A stretch of DNA of 6,065 nt from JANLWK01 sp031364505 (GCA_031364505.1 JANLWK010000016.1:1-6065), one strand, 5' to 3'; positions 1 through 4,968 are shown, counted from the first letter of the stretch. Notes: generated by a model from the sequence alone, not told the origin. Made by a program: numbers and translations.

Positions 1-85
1 CCGGCGCCGATGCCGCGCGTTGCAGACGTTCCAGTTCTCGCCGATCGGCGGCAGAGACTCGGATGGGTCGCAGGTGATTGGCCAT
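1..85 (-). CDS. Probable IS630-family transposase, N-terminal fragment (runs off the left edge)
   Basis: Only the first 28 codons lie in the window. The visible protein begins MANHLRPIRVSAADRREL and continues ELERLQRAASAP. This matches the usual opening of IS630-type transposases and related winged-helix proteins: a short basic lead, then a charged helix of the form xxxRxELERLxRxxxxP that begins the HTH region. The start ATG (85-83) is preceded on the minus strand by GGGAGG about 6 nt upstream, a good ribosome binding site. The DDE catalytic part would lie outside the window, so intactness cannot be judged. The 5' flank (about 105-160) is clearly more AT-rich than the rest of the window, as an insertion-sequence end might be, but no terminal inverted repeat or TA duplication can be assigned from one end. 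It could instead be a stand-alone HTH protein. Confidence 0.5.
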   Translation of the reverse strand, partial: MANHLRPIRVSAADRRELERLQRAASAP

Positions 86-158
86 GGGTTCCCTCCCGTA
101 GGGTGCCATAGCCAAGTTATCACAACTTCAGACTCAGAACACTAGCGCCCACGAGAAT

Positions 159-187
159 AGCGCCCCGGGCCCGAGGCCCGAGGCGCT
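159..187. repeat. Strong stem-loop (two 6-bp arms split by one mismatch, 3-nt loop)
   Basis: AGCGCC (159-164) pairs with GGCGCT (182-187), and CGGGCC (166-171) pairs with GGCCCG (175-180). A single C/A mismatch (165/181) separates the two blocks, and the loop is CGA (172-174). This is the most stable local hairpin in the gene-free region and less likely to be chance than its neighbours. It lies just upstream of the IS-like gene, read from the minus strand, and about 260 bp upstream of the rho promoter. No U-tract follows on either strand. It could be a transcription roadblock, an RNA structure or part of a mobile-element end; the sequence does not decide. Confidence 0.6.
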
Positions 188-303
188 GGGTTGAATGAGT
201 GGCGGGGAAGAGCCGCGCCGATGGTGGCAGGCTGGGCTGGGTGGACGCGACTCTCGTGCGCCCCCGCCAATCTCCAAGCACCGCAATCCGTATGCCATGC
301 TTG

Positions 304-352
304 GCCGATCGCCGCAGGCCCTCGAAACCCGCGCCGTTCGAGGCCGATCGGC
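304..352. repeat. Compound inverted repeat (7-bp outer arms, 9-bp inner arms with bulges)
   Basis: The outer arms GCCGATC (304-310) and GATCGGC (346-352) are perfectly complementary. The inner arms are GGCC plus TCGAA with one bulged C (317-326), against TTCGAGGCC (337-345). A six-base bulge (311-316) on the left side separates the arms, and the loop is ten bases (327-336). The right side also contains the perfect 10-bp palindrome GCCGATCGGC at 343-352. The repeat is symmetric in DNA, so it could act as a protein-binding site or as a folded RNA. No T-run follows, which argues against an intrinsic terminator. Confidence 0.4.
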
Positions 353-445
353 ACCGGGTGGAACGGCGCGCCGGACGCCCGACCGCGAACGGGCGGCGTT
401 CCGCATCCCCGCCGCTGAGCAATGCACGATGGGCGGATCAGGGTC

Positions 446-475
446 TTGACAGGCCGCGTCCCCAATCCCTACCCT
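446..475 (+). promoter_or_regulatory. Candidate sigma70 promoter of the rho operon
   Basis: A perfect -35 hexamer TTGACA (446-451) is followed after 18 bp by TACCCT (470-475), which keeps the T, A and final T of the -10 consensus. Transcription would begin near 481-485, leaving a leader of about 215 nt before the rho ATG. This is the best promoter match in the window. No second good candidate was seen between it and rho. The spacer is one base longer than the optimum and the -10 is only moderate. Confidence 0.5.
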
Positions 476-481
476 TTGTGA

Positions 482-696
482 TGTCGGCAGAGCGTGTGGC
501 GCGTGTCATCCCCACGCCCGTTCGGCCGACCGGCGCCATCGCCGATTTCACGAATACCCCCGCAAACTCGCAGTAGCCCCACCCATCCCAGCGGCACCGA
601 GGTCCATAGGCCTCGCCTGAGGCCACACTCAGCGACCCACCCCGCGGCCCGTCTCCCGGCCCCCGCGGGTGAAACGCCAACCAGAGGCGGAACGCG
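482..696 (+). promoter_or_regulatory. Long C-rich, G-poor 5' leader of rho; possible rut-like autoregulatory region
   Basis: From 541 to 660 cytosine outnumbers guanine about two to one (56 C to 27 G by hand count). Positions 571-590 are especially unstructured and C-rich, containing runs such as CCCC and ACCCATCCCA. Rho loads on C-rich, G-poor, weakly structured RNA, and rho genes in several bacteria are autoregulated by termination in their own leader. This leader therefore looks like a plausible Rho loading site. Two hairpins follow the C-rich part: GGCCTC-GCCT-GAGGCC at 609-624 and CCCGCGG/CCGCGGG at 641-647 with 663-669, the second ending 27 nt before the start codon. The compositional bias is seen directly; the regulatory role is inferred. 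Confidence 0.4.
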
Positions 697-1968
697 ATGG
701 AAACGCAGACCCTCCAGACCATGGAGCTCCAGGAGCTCAAGGTAAAAACCATGTCCGAGCTCCTGCACCTGTCCCAGGAGCTCGAGATCCAGGGCACGAG
801 CGGCCTGCGCAAGCAGGAGTTGATCTTCAAGATCCTCGAGGCCCAGACCCAGAAGAACGGGCTGATCTTCGCCCAGGGCGTACTCGAGATCCTGCCGGAG
901 GGCTACGGATTCCTGCGCTCGCCGACGTACAGCTATCTGCCGGGGCCGGACGACATCTACGTGTCGCCGTCGCAGATCAAGCGCTTCGACCTGCACACCG
1001 GCGACACCGTGTCGGGTCAGGTGCGGCCACCGAAGGAAGGCGAACGGTACTTCGCGCTGCTGCGCGTCGAGGCGGTGAACTTCGAGAGCCCCGAGGTGGC
1101 GAAGGACAAGATCCTGTTCGACAACCTGACGCCGCTCTACCCGCAGGAGAAGGTCAACCTCGAGAACAAGGATCGCTGCATCGAGACGCGCATCATCGAC
1201 CTCTTGTGCCCGTTCGGAAAGGGCCAGCGCGCGCTGATCACCTCGCCGCCCAAGGCCGGCAAGACGATCCTGCTCCAGAAGATCGCCAACGCGATCGCCG
1301 AGAACCATCCCGAGGTCGTGCTGATCGTGCTGTTGATCGACGAGCGGCCCGAGGAAGTCACCGACATGCAGCGCACGGTCAAGGGCGAGGTCGTGTCGTC
1401 GACCTTCGACGAGCCCGCCGAGCGCCACGTGCAGGTGGCCGACATGGTGATCGAGAAGGCGAAGCGCCTGGTCGAGCACAAGAAGGACGTCGTCATCCTG
1501 CTCGATTCGATCACGCGCCTCGCACGCGCCCACAACGCGGTGATCCCGCACTCGGGCAAGATCCTGTCGGGCGGCGTCGACGCGAACGCGCTGCAGCGGC
1601 CGAAACGCTTCTTCGGCTCGGCGCGCAACATCGAGGGCGGCGGATCGCTGACGATCATCGCCACGGCGCTCGTCGAGACCGGCTCGCGCATGGACGAGGT
1701 CATCTTCGAGGAGTTCAAGGGCACCGGAAACTCCGAGCTGGTCCTGGATCGCAAGATCTCGGACAAGCGCATCTTCCCCGCCATCGACATCAACAAGTCG
1801 GGCACGCGCAAGGAAGAGCTGCTCATGTCGCCCGACGTGTTGCAGCGCGTGTGGATCCTGCGCAAGTTCCTGAACGAGCTGAACCCCGTCGAGGCGATGG
1901 AGTTCCTGATCAGCCGGCTCTCGGACACGAAGACGAACAAGAAATTCCTCGAGAGCATGAATCAGTAG
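697..1968 (+). CDS. rho: Transcription termination factor Rho
   Basis: A full-length 423-residue Rho, close to the 419 residues of the E. coli protein. Rho is the hexameric RNA-dependent ATPase/helicase that ends transcription of untranslated RNA. The order is: N-terminal helical domain (about 8-50); OB-fold RNA-binding domain (about 52-128) with the RNP1-like stretch GYGFLR (69-74) and SYLPGPDDIYVSPSQ (79-93); then the ATPase core. The core has Walker A PPKAGKT (184-190), catalytic LIDERPEEV (213-221), Walker B VVILLD (265-270), Q-loop around SGGVDANAL (291-299), R-loop EFKGTGN (339-345), and the SGTRKE arginine finger (R371). Equivalents of the E. coli bicyclomycin-pocket residues K181, K184, E211, R212, D265, S266 and R269 are all present (K186, K189, E216, R217, D270, S271, R274). 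Bicyclomycin sensitivity is a reasonable inference. The ATG at 697 has GAGG nine bases upstream. Its stop is embedded in the ribosome binding site of the next gene. Confidence 0.98.
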   Translation: METQTLQTMELQELKVKTMSELLHLSQELEIQGTSGLRKQELIFKILEAQTQKNGLIFAQGVLEILPEGYGFLRSPTYSYLPGPDDIYVSPSQIKRFDLHTGDTVSGQVRPPKEGERYFALLRVEAVNFESPEVAKDKILFDNLTPLYPQEKVNLENKDRCIETRIIDLLCPFGKGQRALITSPPKAGKTILLQKIANAIAENHPEVVLIVLLIDERPEEVTDMQRTVKGEVVSSTFDEPAERHVQVADMVIEKAKRLVEHKKDVVILLDSITRLARAHNAVIPHSGKILSGGVDANALQRPKRFFGSARNIEGGGSLTIIATALVETGSRMDEVIFEEFKGTGNSELVLDRKISDKRIFPAIDINKSGTRKEELLMSPDVLQRVWILRKFLNELNPVEAMEFLISRLSDTKTNKKFLESMNQ

Positions 1969-1978
1969 GGGATGGACC

Positions 1979-2185
1979 ATGATCTTCCGAATCGAAGTCG
2001 AACAGGAAGAAGACGGCCGTTGGATAGCCGAAGTGCTCGAGTTATCGGGAGCGATGGCCTACGGTCCCACACGGGAAGAGGCCACCGCCCGGGCAAAAGC
2101 CCTGGCGCTGCGCTCCATGGCGGAGAGGCTCGAGCACGGCGAAGCCGGTCCCGACCTCGAGGACATCACCTTCCGGGCCGCGTGA
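1979..2185 (+). CDS. hicB: Minimal HicB-family antitoxin
   Basis: A 68-residue protein with the single HicB fold, of the short HicB/UPF0150 type. It opens MIFRIEVEQEEDGRWIAEV, followed by ELSGAMAYGPTREEA and the helix ARAKALALRSMAERLEHGE. HicB proteins neutralise the HicA mRNA interferase by binding over its catalytic histidine. The protein ends shortly after the helix, so there is no room for the ribbon-helix-helix or HTH domain that longer HicB proteins use to repress their own promoter. The ATG at 1979 has AGGGGA (1967-1972) six bases upstream, which includes the last two bases of the rho stop codon. Only 10 nt separate it from rho and no promoter fits between, so it is expected to be cotranscribed with rho. 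Its stop overlaps the GTG start of the toxin gene. Family assignment is confident; activity against the neighbouring HicA is inferred from adjacency. Confidence 0.9.
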   Translation: MIFRIEVEQEEDGRWIAEVLELSGAMAYGPTREEATARAKALALRSMAERLEHGEAGPDLEDITFRAA

Positions 2186-2394
2186 CCGCCTGGCCGAGTA
2201 CGCGATCGCGGCAGGTTCTGGCCGCCCTCGAGCGACTCGGATGGACGACGAAACGGCAATCGGGCTCGCACCGGACACTGGAACGGCCGGGCTGGCCCGA
2301 TTTCATTTTCGCCTTCCACGATGGTGAGGAGATCGGACCGCGGATGCTCGCGCGCATCGCGAAGCGGACAGGACTGAGCCCGGAAGATCTCTGA
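2182..2394 (+). CDS. hicA: HicA-family mRNA interferase toxin
   Basis: A 70-residue HicA/YcfA-type double-stranded-RNA-binding-fold toxin, of the normal size for the family; these cleave mRNA in a translation-independent manner. Visible landmarks are the first helix QVLAALERLGW (11-21), the KRQSGSH motif with the expected catalytic histidine at 30, the strand WPDFIFAFH (38-46), and the closing segment EIGPRMLARIAKRTGLSPEDL, whose PRMLARIAKRTGL part resembles the conserved C-terminal helix. The catalytic motif is intact, so the toxin should be active. I chose the GTG at 2182 because its GTGA overlaps the antitoxin stop, which is typical of translational coupling. It gives a family-length protein and no good ribosome binding site is otherwise present. 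An ATG at 1972 is in the same frame but would run antisensically to no domain and read through the antitoxin gene out of frame. The antitoxin-first order is the reverse of the classic E. coli hicAB. Confidence 0.9.
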   Translation: MTAWPSTRSRQVLAALERLGWTTKRQSGSHRTLERPGWPDFIFAFHDGEEIGPRMLARIAKRTGLSPEDL

Positions 2395-2426
2395 GAAGCT
2401 TCTGGAGCGCATGAGCCCGTAGCGCG

Positions 2427-2432
2427 TATCCT
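2427..2432 (+). promoter_or_regulatory. Candidate -10 hexamer for a leaderless transcript of the membrane-protein gene
   Basis: TATCCT ends nine bases before the ATG at 2442, where a -10 element would place transcription initiation at or next to the start codon. No Shine-Dalgarno-like sequence lies in the 15 bases before that ATG, which fits a leaderless message. No good -35 hexamer is present (CTGGAG at 2402-2407 is weak). The alternative is read-through from the rho-hicBA unit, which ends 47 bases upstream without a visible terminator. Confidence 0.35.
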
Positions 2433-2441
2433 GCCGGCGCC

Positions 2442-3050
2442 ATGCTGGAATTCCTCGGGCCGTACCGGGAAGCGATCATCTTCGTCTTCTCGTTCGCGCT
2501 GGTGGGCGGACTCGTCGCCTACGGCGCCGTCCAGCGCCGGCGCCAGCTGAGCGCGCTGATCGAGCTGTTCGACGATCGCCCGGAGTTGCAGGGCCTCTTC
2601 AATGCGCATCGTCTCGATGGTCACTACCGTGGCCGCGAGCTGACGCTCCGGATCTATTCCGGAAGCAAGTCCTCGCCCCAGCGCTTCCACATCTGGTTCG
2701 CGTGCGCGTGCCCGTTCGACTTCGAGATGCAGAAAGACAGCCGTGACCTGCGCTTCCGCGCGCGGATGGGCTTCCGGTCGGTGATCCCGGCGGACGCGAT
2801 CCCGCTCGGGGACGGCGCCATCGCGTTCTCGGACACCGATCCCGAGCGTTTCAGGAACTGGGCCCGCGAGCACCTCGTGGAGCTCGGCATCGGAAGCCTG
2901 TTCGCGAACCACCAGCTCGACGCGATCACCTTCAAAGAAGGCATGCTCCGCGCGAACCGCCCGGGTCGGAAGAGCACGCCGCAGCCCGACGAGGCACGCA
3001 CGATGCTCGACGGGCTCGCGAACCTCGCCGAGGCGCTCGAGCGGGCGTAG
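2442..3050 (+). CDS. Single-pass membrane-anchored protein of unknown function
   Basis: A 202-residue protein I do not recognise as a named family. Residues 11-30 form one hydrophobic segment (AIIFVFSFALVGGLVAYGAV) followed at once by QRRR. By the positive-inside rule this puts the remaining ~170 residues in the cytoplasm. The soluble part has a strand-rich middle (HYRGRELTLRIY 61-72; RFHIWFACACPFDFEM 81-96, with two cysteines at 88 and 90). A segment DTDPERFRNWAREHL (131-145) follows, then a C-terminal helix ANLAEALERA. The HYRGRELTL/DTDPERF/LAEALE layout resembles many uncharacterised membrane-anchored proteins that compare an outer- or inner-surface domain, but this is a loose similarity. 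GC-skewed third positions and a complete frame from ATG to TAG support it as a real gene. Its stop codon abuts the stop of the convergent peptidase gene. Confidence 0.75.
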   Translation: MLEFLGPYREAIIFVFSFALVGGLVAYGAVQRRRQLSALIELFDDRPELQGLFNAHRLDGHYRGRELTLRIYSGSKSSPQRFHIWFACACPFDFEMQKDSRDLRFRARMGFRSVIPADAIPLGDGAIAFSDTDPERFRNWAREHLVELGIGSLFANHQLDAITFKEGMLRANRPGRKSTPQPDEARTMLDGLANLAEALERA

Positions 3051-4199
3051 CTAGCCCGACCGCCGCCGCATCGGCCGCGCGAAGTCCTCGGCCGGATCGG
3101 GCGCTCGCTGGGCAGCCGCATCGAGTGCGTCGCGCAGCGCTTGAACGCGGTCGGGGTCGGCGGCGGCCTTCTGCATCAGCGCGCGCAGTGCCATCGCGTG
3201 CGCGAGCTTCAGCGCCTCCTCGGGCGCGCACAGCGTGTCGGGCTTGACGCCGACGCCTTCCCAGTTCGTCTTCGTCACCGGGTTGATCGCGCGACCCGTC
3301 GCGATGAACGCGCCGAAGTGCTCGTTCAGCCGGAACAGGTCGCCGGGGTTGGCACCCCCGGCAGTGACACCGCCGACGAGCGTGCCGAGCTTGTGGGTCT
3401 GGATGTCGTAGGCGAACTCCTCGGCGGCCGAACCGGTGCGCGGGCTCGTGAGCACGTAGACGGGCTTGTCGAGGTAGCGCGGGCCCGGCACGTACGGGGA
3501 CGTCCACCATTCGACGGTCTTCGAACCCTCGCGCTCGTAGAAGGTGTTGAACAGCAGCCGGTCGCCCGGCGCGCGCAGATACGTGAGCAGCGTGGCGATC
3601 ATCTCGGGATCGCCGCCGCCGTTCCGGCGCAGGTCGACGATCAGCGCGTCGGTGTTGGCGAGGAAGTTCATCGCGGCGACGGCGGTCGAGAGCGCGTCGG
3701 GGTCGCCCGAGAACTGGCGCAGGTCGACGTAGCCGACGTTGCCGCGCAGGCGCTCCAGCCTCTCGAAGCCGAAGTTCGTGCGCCGCGCCATCTCGTGGTC
3801 CTTCGCCTTCTCGGATTCGGGCCGCGGGCCCGCGTCGACCTGCTCCGGAAGCGGGTCGAAACGGTAGTGCACGCGCAGGTGCAGGTCATGTGTGACGGCC
3901 TGGACGTGTGCCGTGAGCGAGTCGGCGAACTCCTTCGCACTCGTGATGCGGTCGTACTCGTGCGCCGCGTAGCGCTTGCGGATCGCCTTCGCCACCTCGG
4001 CGGCCTTGTCGGGGAACACGTAGCGCGCGGCGACCTTCACGCACAGCGAGTCCACGATCGTCTTGCGCGTCGCGGCGTCGACCGTGAGATCGGGCTGGCC
4101 GCCGCCCGGGCCCTGGGCGTGGGCGACGGGAGCGACGAAGAGACACGCGGCGACCAGCAGCAAACGCATCGTGGGGGACTTCAGAGGCAGGCGCTTCAT
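3051..4199 (-). CDS. Secreted S41-family (IRBP/tricorn-like) serine peptidase
   Basis: A 382-residue protein with a signal peptide: basic MKR, hydrophobic LLLVAACLFVAPV and a likely cleavage site AHA|Q after residue 28. Residues about 40-115 match the helical N-terminal domain seen before S41 domains of the retinol-binding-protein-like type, ending in HDLHLRV with the likely catalytic histidine at 107. The S41 core has NVGYVDLRQF (154-163), DALIVDLRRNGGG (184-196), the nucleophile motif TGSAAEEFAY with Ser257, TAGGANPG (279-286), and GRAINPVTKTNWEGVGVKPD (302-321). The lysine that serves as base in C-terminal processing peptidases is missing; that site falls on glycine. Glu314, 57 residues after the serine, instead sits where tricorn-type enzymes carry their glutamate. 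It is therefore likely a Ser-His-Glu type acting in the periplasm or outside. The start at 4199 has AAGGAG nine bases upstream and forms an ATGA overlap with the regulator gene. The second in-frame ATG (residue 11) has no such site. Confidence 0.92.
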   Translation of the reverse strand: MKRLPLKSPTMRLLLVAACLFVAPVAHAQGPGGGQPDLTVDAATRKTIVDSLCVKVAARYVFPDKAAEVAKAIRKRYAAHEYDRITSAKEFADSLTAHVQAVTHDLHLRVHYRFDPLPEQVDAGPRPESEKAKDHEMARRTNFGFERLERLRGNVGYVDLRQFSGDPDALSTAVAAMNFLANTDALIVDLRRNGGGDPEMIATLLTYLRAPGDRLLFNTFYEREGSKTVEWWTSPYVPGPRYLDKPVYVLTSPRTGSAAEEFAYDIQTHKLGTLVGGVTAGGANPGDLFRLNEHFGAFIATGRAINPVTKTNWEGVGVKPDTLCAPEEALKLAHAMALRALMQKAAADPDRVQALRDALDAAAQRAPDPAEDFARPMRRRSG

Positions 4200-4840
4200 C
4201 GGGGGTTTCTCCTTCCAGCGCGACGCACGTGCCGTGCCCCCTTCGGGGCCGCGACGATGCCGCGCATGAGCAGTTGGGCGATCTCTTCGGTCCGGCGCTG
4301 GATCTCCTTGCGCTGGCCGAGCTCCTGGGCACTCAGGCTGTAGGGCAGCAGAGCGTTGGTGGCGACGACGAGGGCGGTCGACGCGATGGCGGCATCGGCA
4401 GCGACGAGCGAGCCGTCCCGCACGCCCTGCTCGATCACGGCGGCGATCACACGCGCCTCGGCGAGGAAGTACGTGCGGCGGCGCTCGAGCAATTGCGCGC
4501 GGATGGTGGCGAGCAGCTCGTCGACGCTCGCGGAGTGAGGTCGCGCATAGTCGAACCGGTACATGACGCGCTCGACCAGCATGGCGCGCAGACGGTGCTC
4601 GGGCGCGTCGTCCATGGCGGCGATGGCCTCGAGACGAGCGAGCACGCGTTGTGACATGCGATCGATGCACGCGAGCGCGACGTCCGCCTTGCTCTCGAAC
4701 GACAGGTACACGGTGCCCTTCCCGATGCCCGCCGCGCGGGCCAGGTCGTCCACGGTCATCTTGCGGTAGCCGCGCCGGACGAGCAGCCGGTCGGCCGCGT
4801 CGAGAATGCGGTCCGCGGCGGGTGTGGCGGTGAATGGCAT
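4196..4840 (-). CDS. TetR/AcrR-family transcriptional regulator
   Basis: A 214-residue protein of normal TetR length. The N-terminal DNA-binding domain is clear: RILDAADRLLVRRGYRKMTV (11-30), then the helix-turn-helix DDLARAAGIGKGTVYLSFES (31-50) and KADVALACIDR. The remaining ~150 residues are the helical ligand-binding and dimerisation domain, which is too variable to predict a ligand. The ATG at 4840 is supported by GGAG six bases upstream on the minus strand and by the family's usual spacing before the first helix. An in-frame ATG further upstream lies inside the palindrome at 4861-4885 and is a less likely start. The gene overlaps the peptidase gene by four bases, so the two form an operon. 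A palindrome 20 bp upstream of the start suggests autorepression. The C-terminus is unusually basic (ARHVRRAGRRNPR), which may be partly a by-product of carrying the next gene's ribosome binding site. Confidence 0.95.
   Translation of the reverse strand: MPFTATPAADRILDAADRLLVRRGYRKMTVDDLARAAGIGKGTVYLSFESKADVALACIDRMSQRVLARLEAIAAMDDAPEHRLRAMLVERVMYRFDYARPHSASVDELLATIRAQLLERRRTYFLAEARVIAAVIEQGVRDGSLVAADAAIASTALVVATNALLPYSLSAQELGQRKEIQRRTEEIAQLLMRGIVAAPKGARHVRRAGRRNPR
4209..4214 (-). promoter_or_regulatory. Ribosome binding site of the S41 peptidase, inside the regulator's 3' end
   Basis: On the minus strand AAGGAG lies nine bases before the ATG at 4199-4197. It is within the last codons of the TetR-type gene (encoding the Arg-Arg-Asn stretch). 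It fixes the peptidase start and shows that the peptidase is translated by its own strong site as well as by coupling through the ATGA overlap. Confidence 0.75.
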
Positions 4841-4860
4841 TCGAGTCTCCGGGGTCCGGA

Positions 4861-4885
4861 ATGACCAGAATCGCGATCTGGTCAT
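4861..4885. promoter_or_regulatory. Palindromic operator candidate for the TetR-family regulator
   Basis: A perfect 9-bp inverted repeat, ATGACCAGA and TCTGGTCAT, is separated by seven bases (ATCGCGA). If one A is ignored the whole 24 bp is a perfect palindrome. Size and symmetry match TetR-family operators. It lies 20 bp upstream of the regulator's ATG. On the minus strand a weak promoter TTTCCA (4912-4907), 17 bp, GAAGAT (4889-4884) would end at the palindrome's edge, so bound repressor would block initiation. It is in the divergent region with the DinB-family genes but about 84 bp from their candidate -35, so it more likely controls the regulator-peptidase operon. Confidence 0.65.
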
Positions 4886-4968
4886 CTTCTCAGACGGGCG
4901 GAGCCGTGGAAAGGTTGCAATGCCCTGGCCCCGAGGATGAGACGGCACGAAGCGCGTCACGGTTTCGC

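Larger units (their letters stand above)
86..445. other. Gene-free region with several inverted repeats between the IS-like gene and the rho promoter
   Basis: No reading frame on either strand gives a recognisable protein. The open frames present are low-complexity, Arg/Pro/Ala-rich translations typical of GC-rich non-coding DNA. The stretch holds a small AT-rich patch (about 105-160), with a 5-bp inverted repeat AAGTT/AACTT at 114-128, and an 8-bp direct repeat TAGCGCCC at 143-150 and 158-165. There is a strong hairpin at 159-187, a possible long-range stem 200-207 with 262-269 (TGGCGGGG/CCCCGCCA), a 7-bp stem 274-280 with 298-304 (CCAAGCA/TGCTTGG), a compound inverted repeat at 304-352, and a 6-bp stem 376-381 with 390-395. 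No T-run follows any stem, so none is a classic intrinsic terminator. I found no hallmark of RNase P RNA, tmRNA, 6S or SRP RNA. Stems of 6 to 8 bp are expected by chance in DNA this GC-rich. Confidence 0.6.

Noticed and set aside
86..445. A known structured RNA (RNase P RNA, tmRNA, 6S, SRP RNA) upstream of rho
   Set aside because: None of the conserved sequence blocks of these RNAs could be found. Only generic stems are present.
199..576. A 125-codon plus-strand frame in the region upstream of rho
   Set aside because: It has no plausible ribosome binding site, an Arg/Pro-rich low-complexity translation, and runs through the rho promoter and leader.
469..1980. A 503-codon open frame on the minus strand, opposite rho
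   Set aside because: It is antisense to an unmistakable rho gene. The translation is an Arg/Leu/Val/His-rich low-complexity product, typical of the complement of GC-rich coding DNA.
669..1982. A 437-codon plus-strand frame overlapping rho in another frame
   Set aside because: It is an out-of-frame shadow of rho, very rich in Arg, Ala, Gly and Pro, with no recognisable domain.
2394..2403. A 10-bp palindrome AGAAGCTTCT after the toxin stop codon, as a terminator
   Set aside because: It has no spacer for a loop and no T-run follows. It is more likely a chance palindrome.
3141..4343. A 400-codon plus-strand frame opposite the peptidase and regulator
   Set aside because: It is antisense to two clearly identified genes and its translation is Arg/Val/Gly/Ala-rich without motifs.
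4200..4670. An N-terminal extension of the S41 peptidase frame into the regulator gene
   Set aside because: The signal peptide begins right after the ATG at 4199, which has a strong AAGGAG. The upstream part is an out-of-frame reading of the TetR-type gene.
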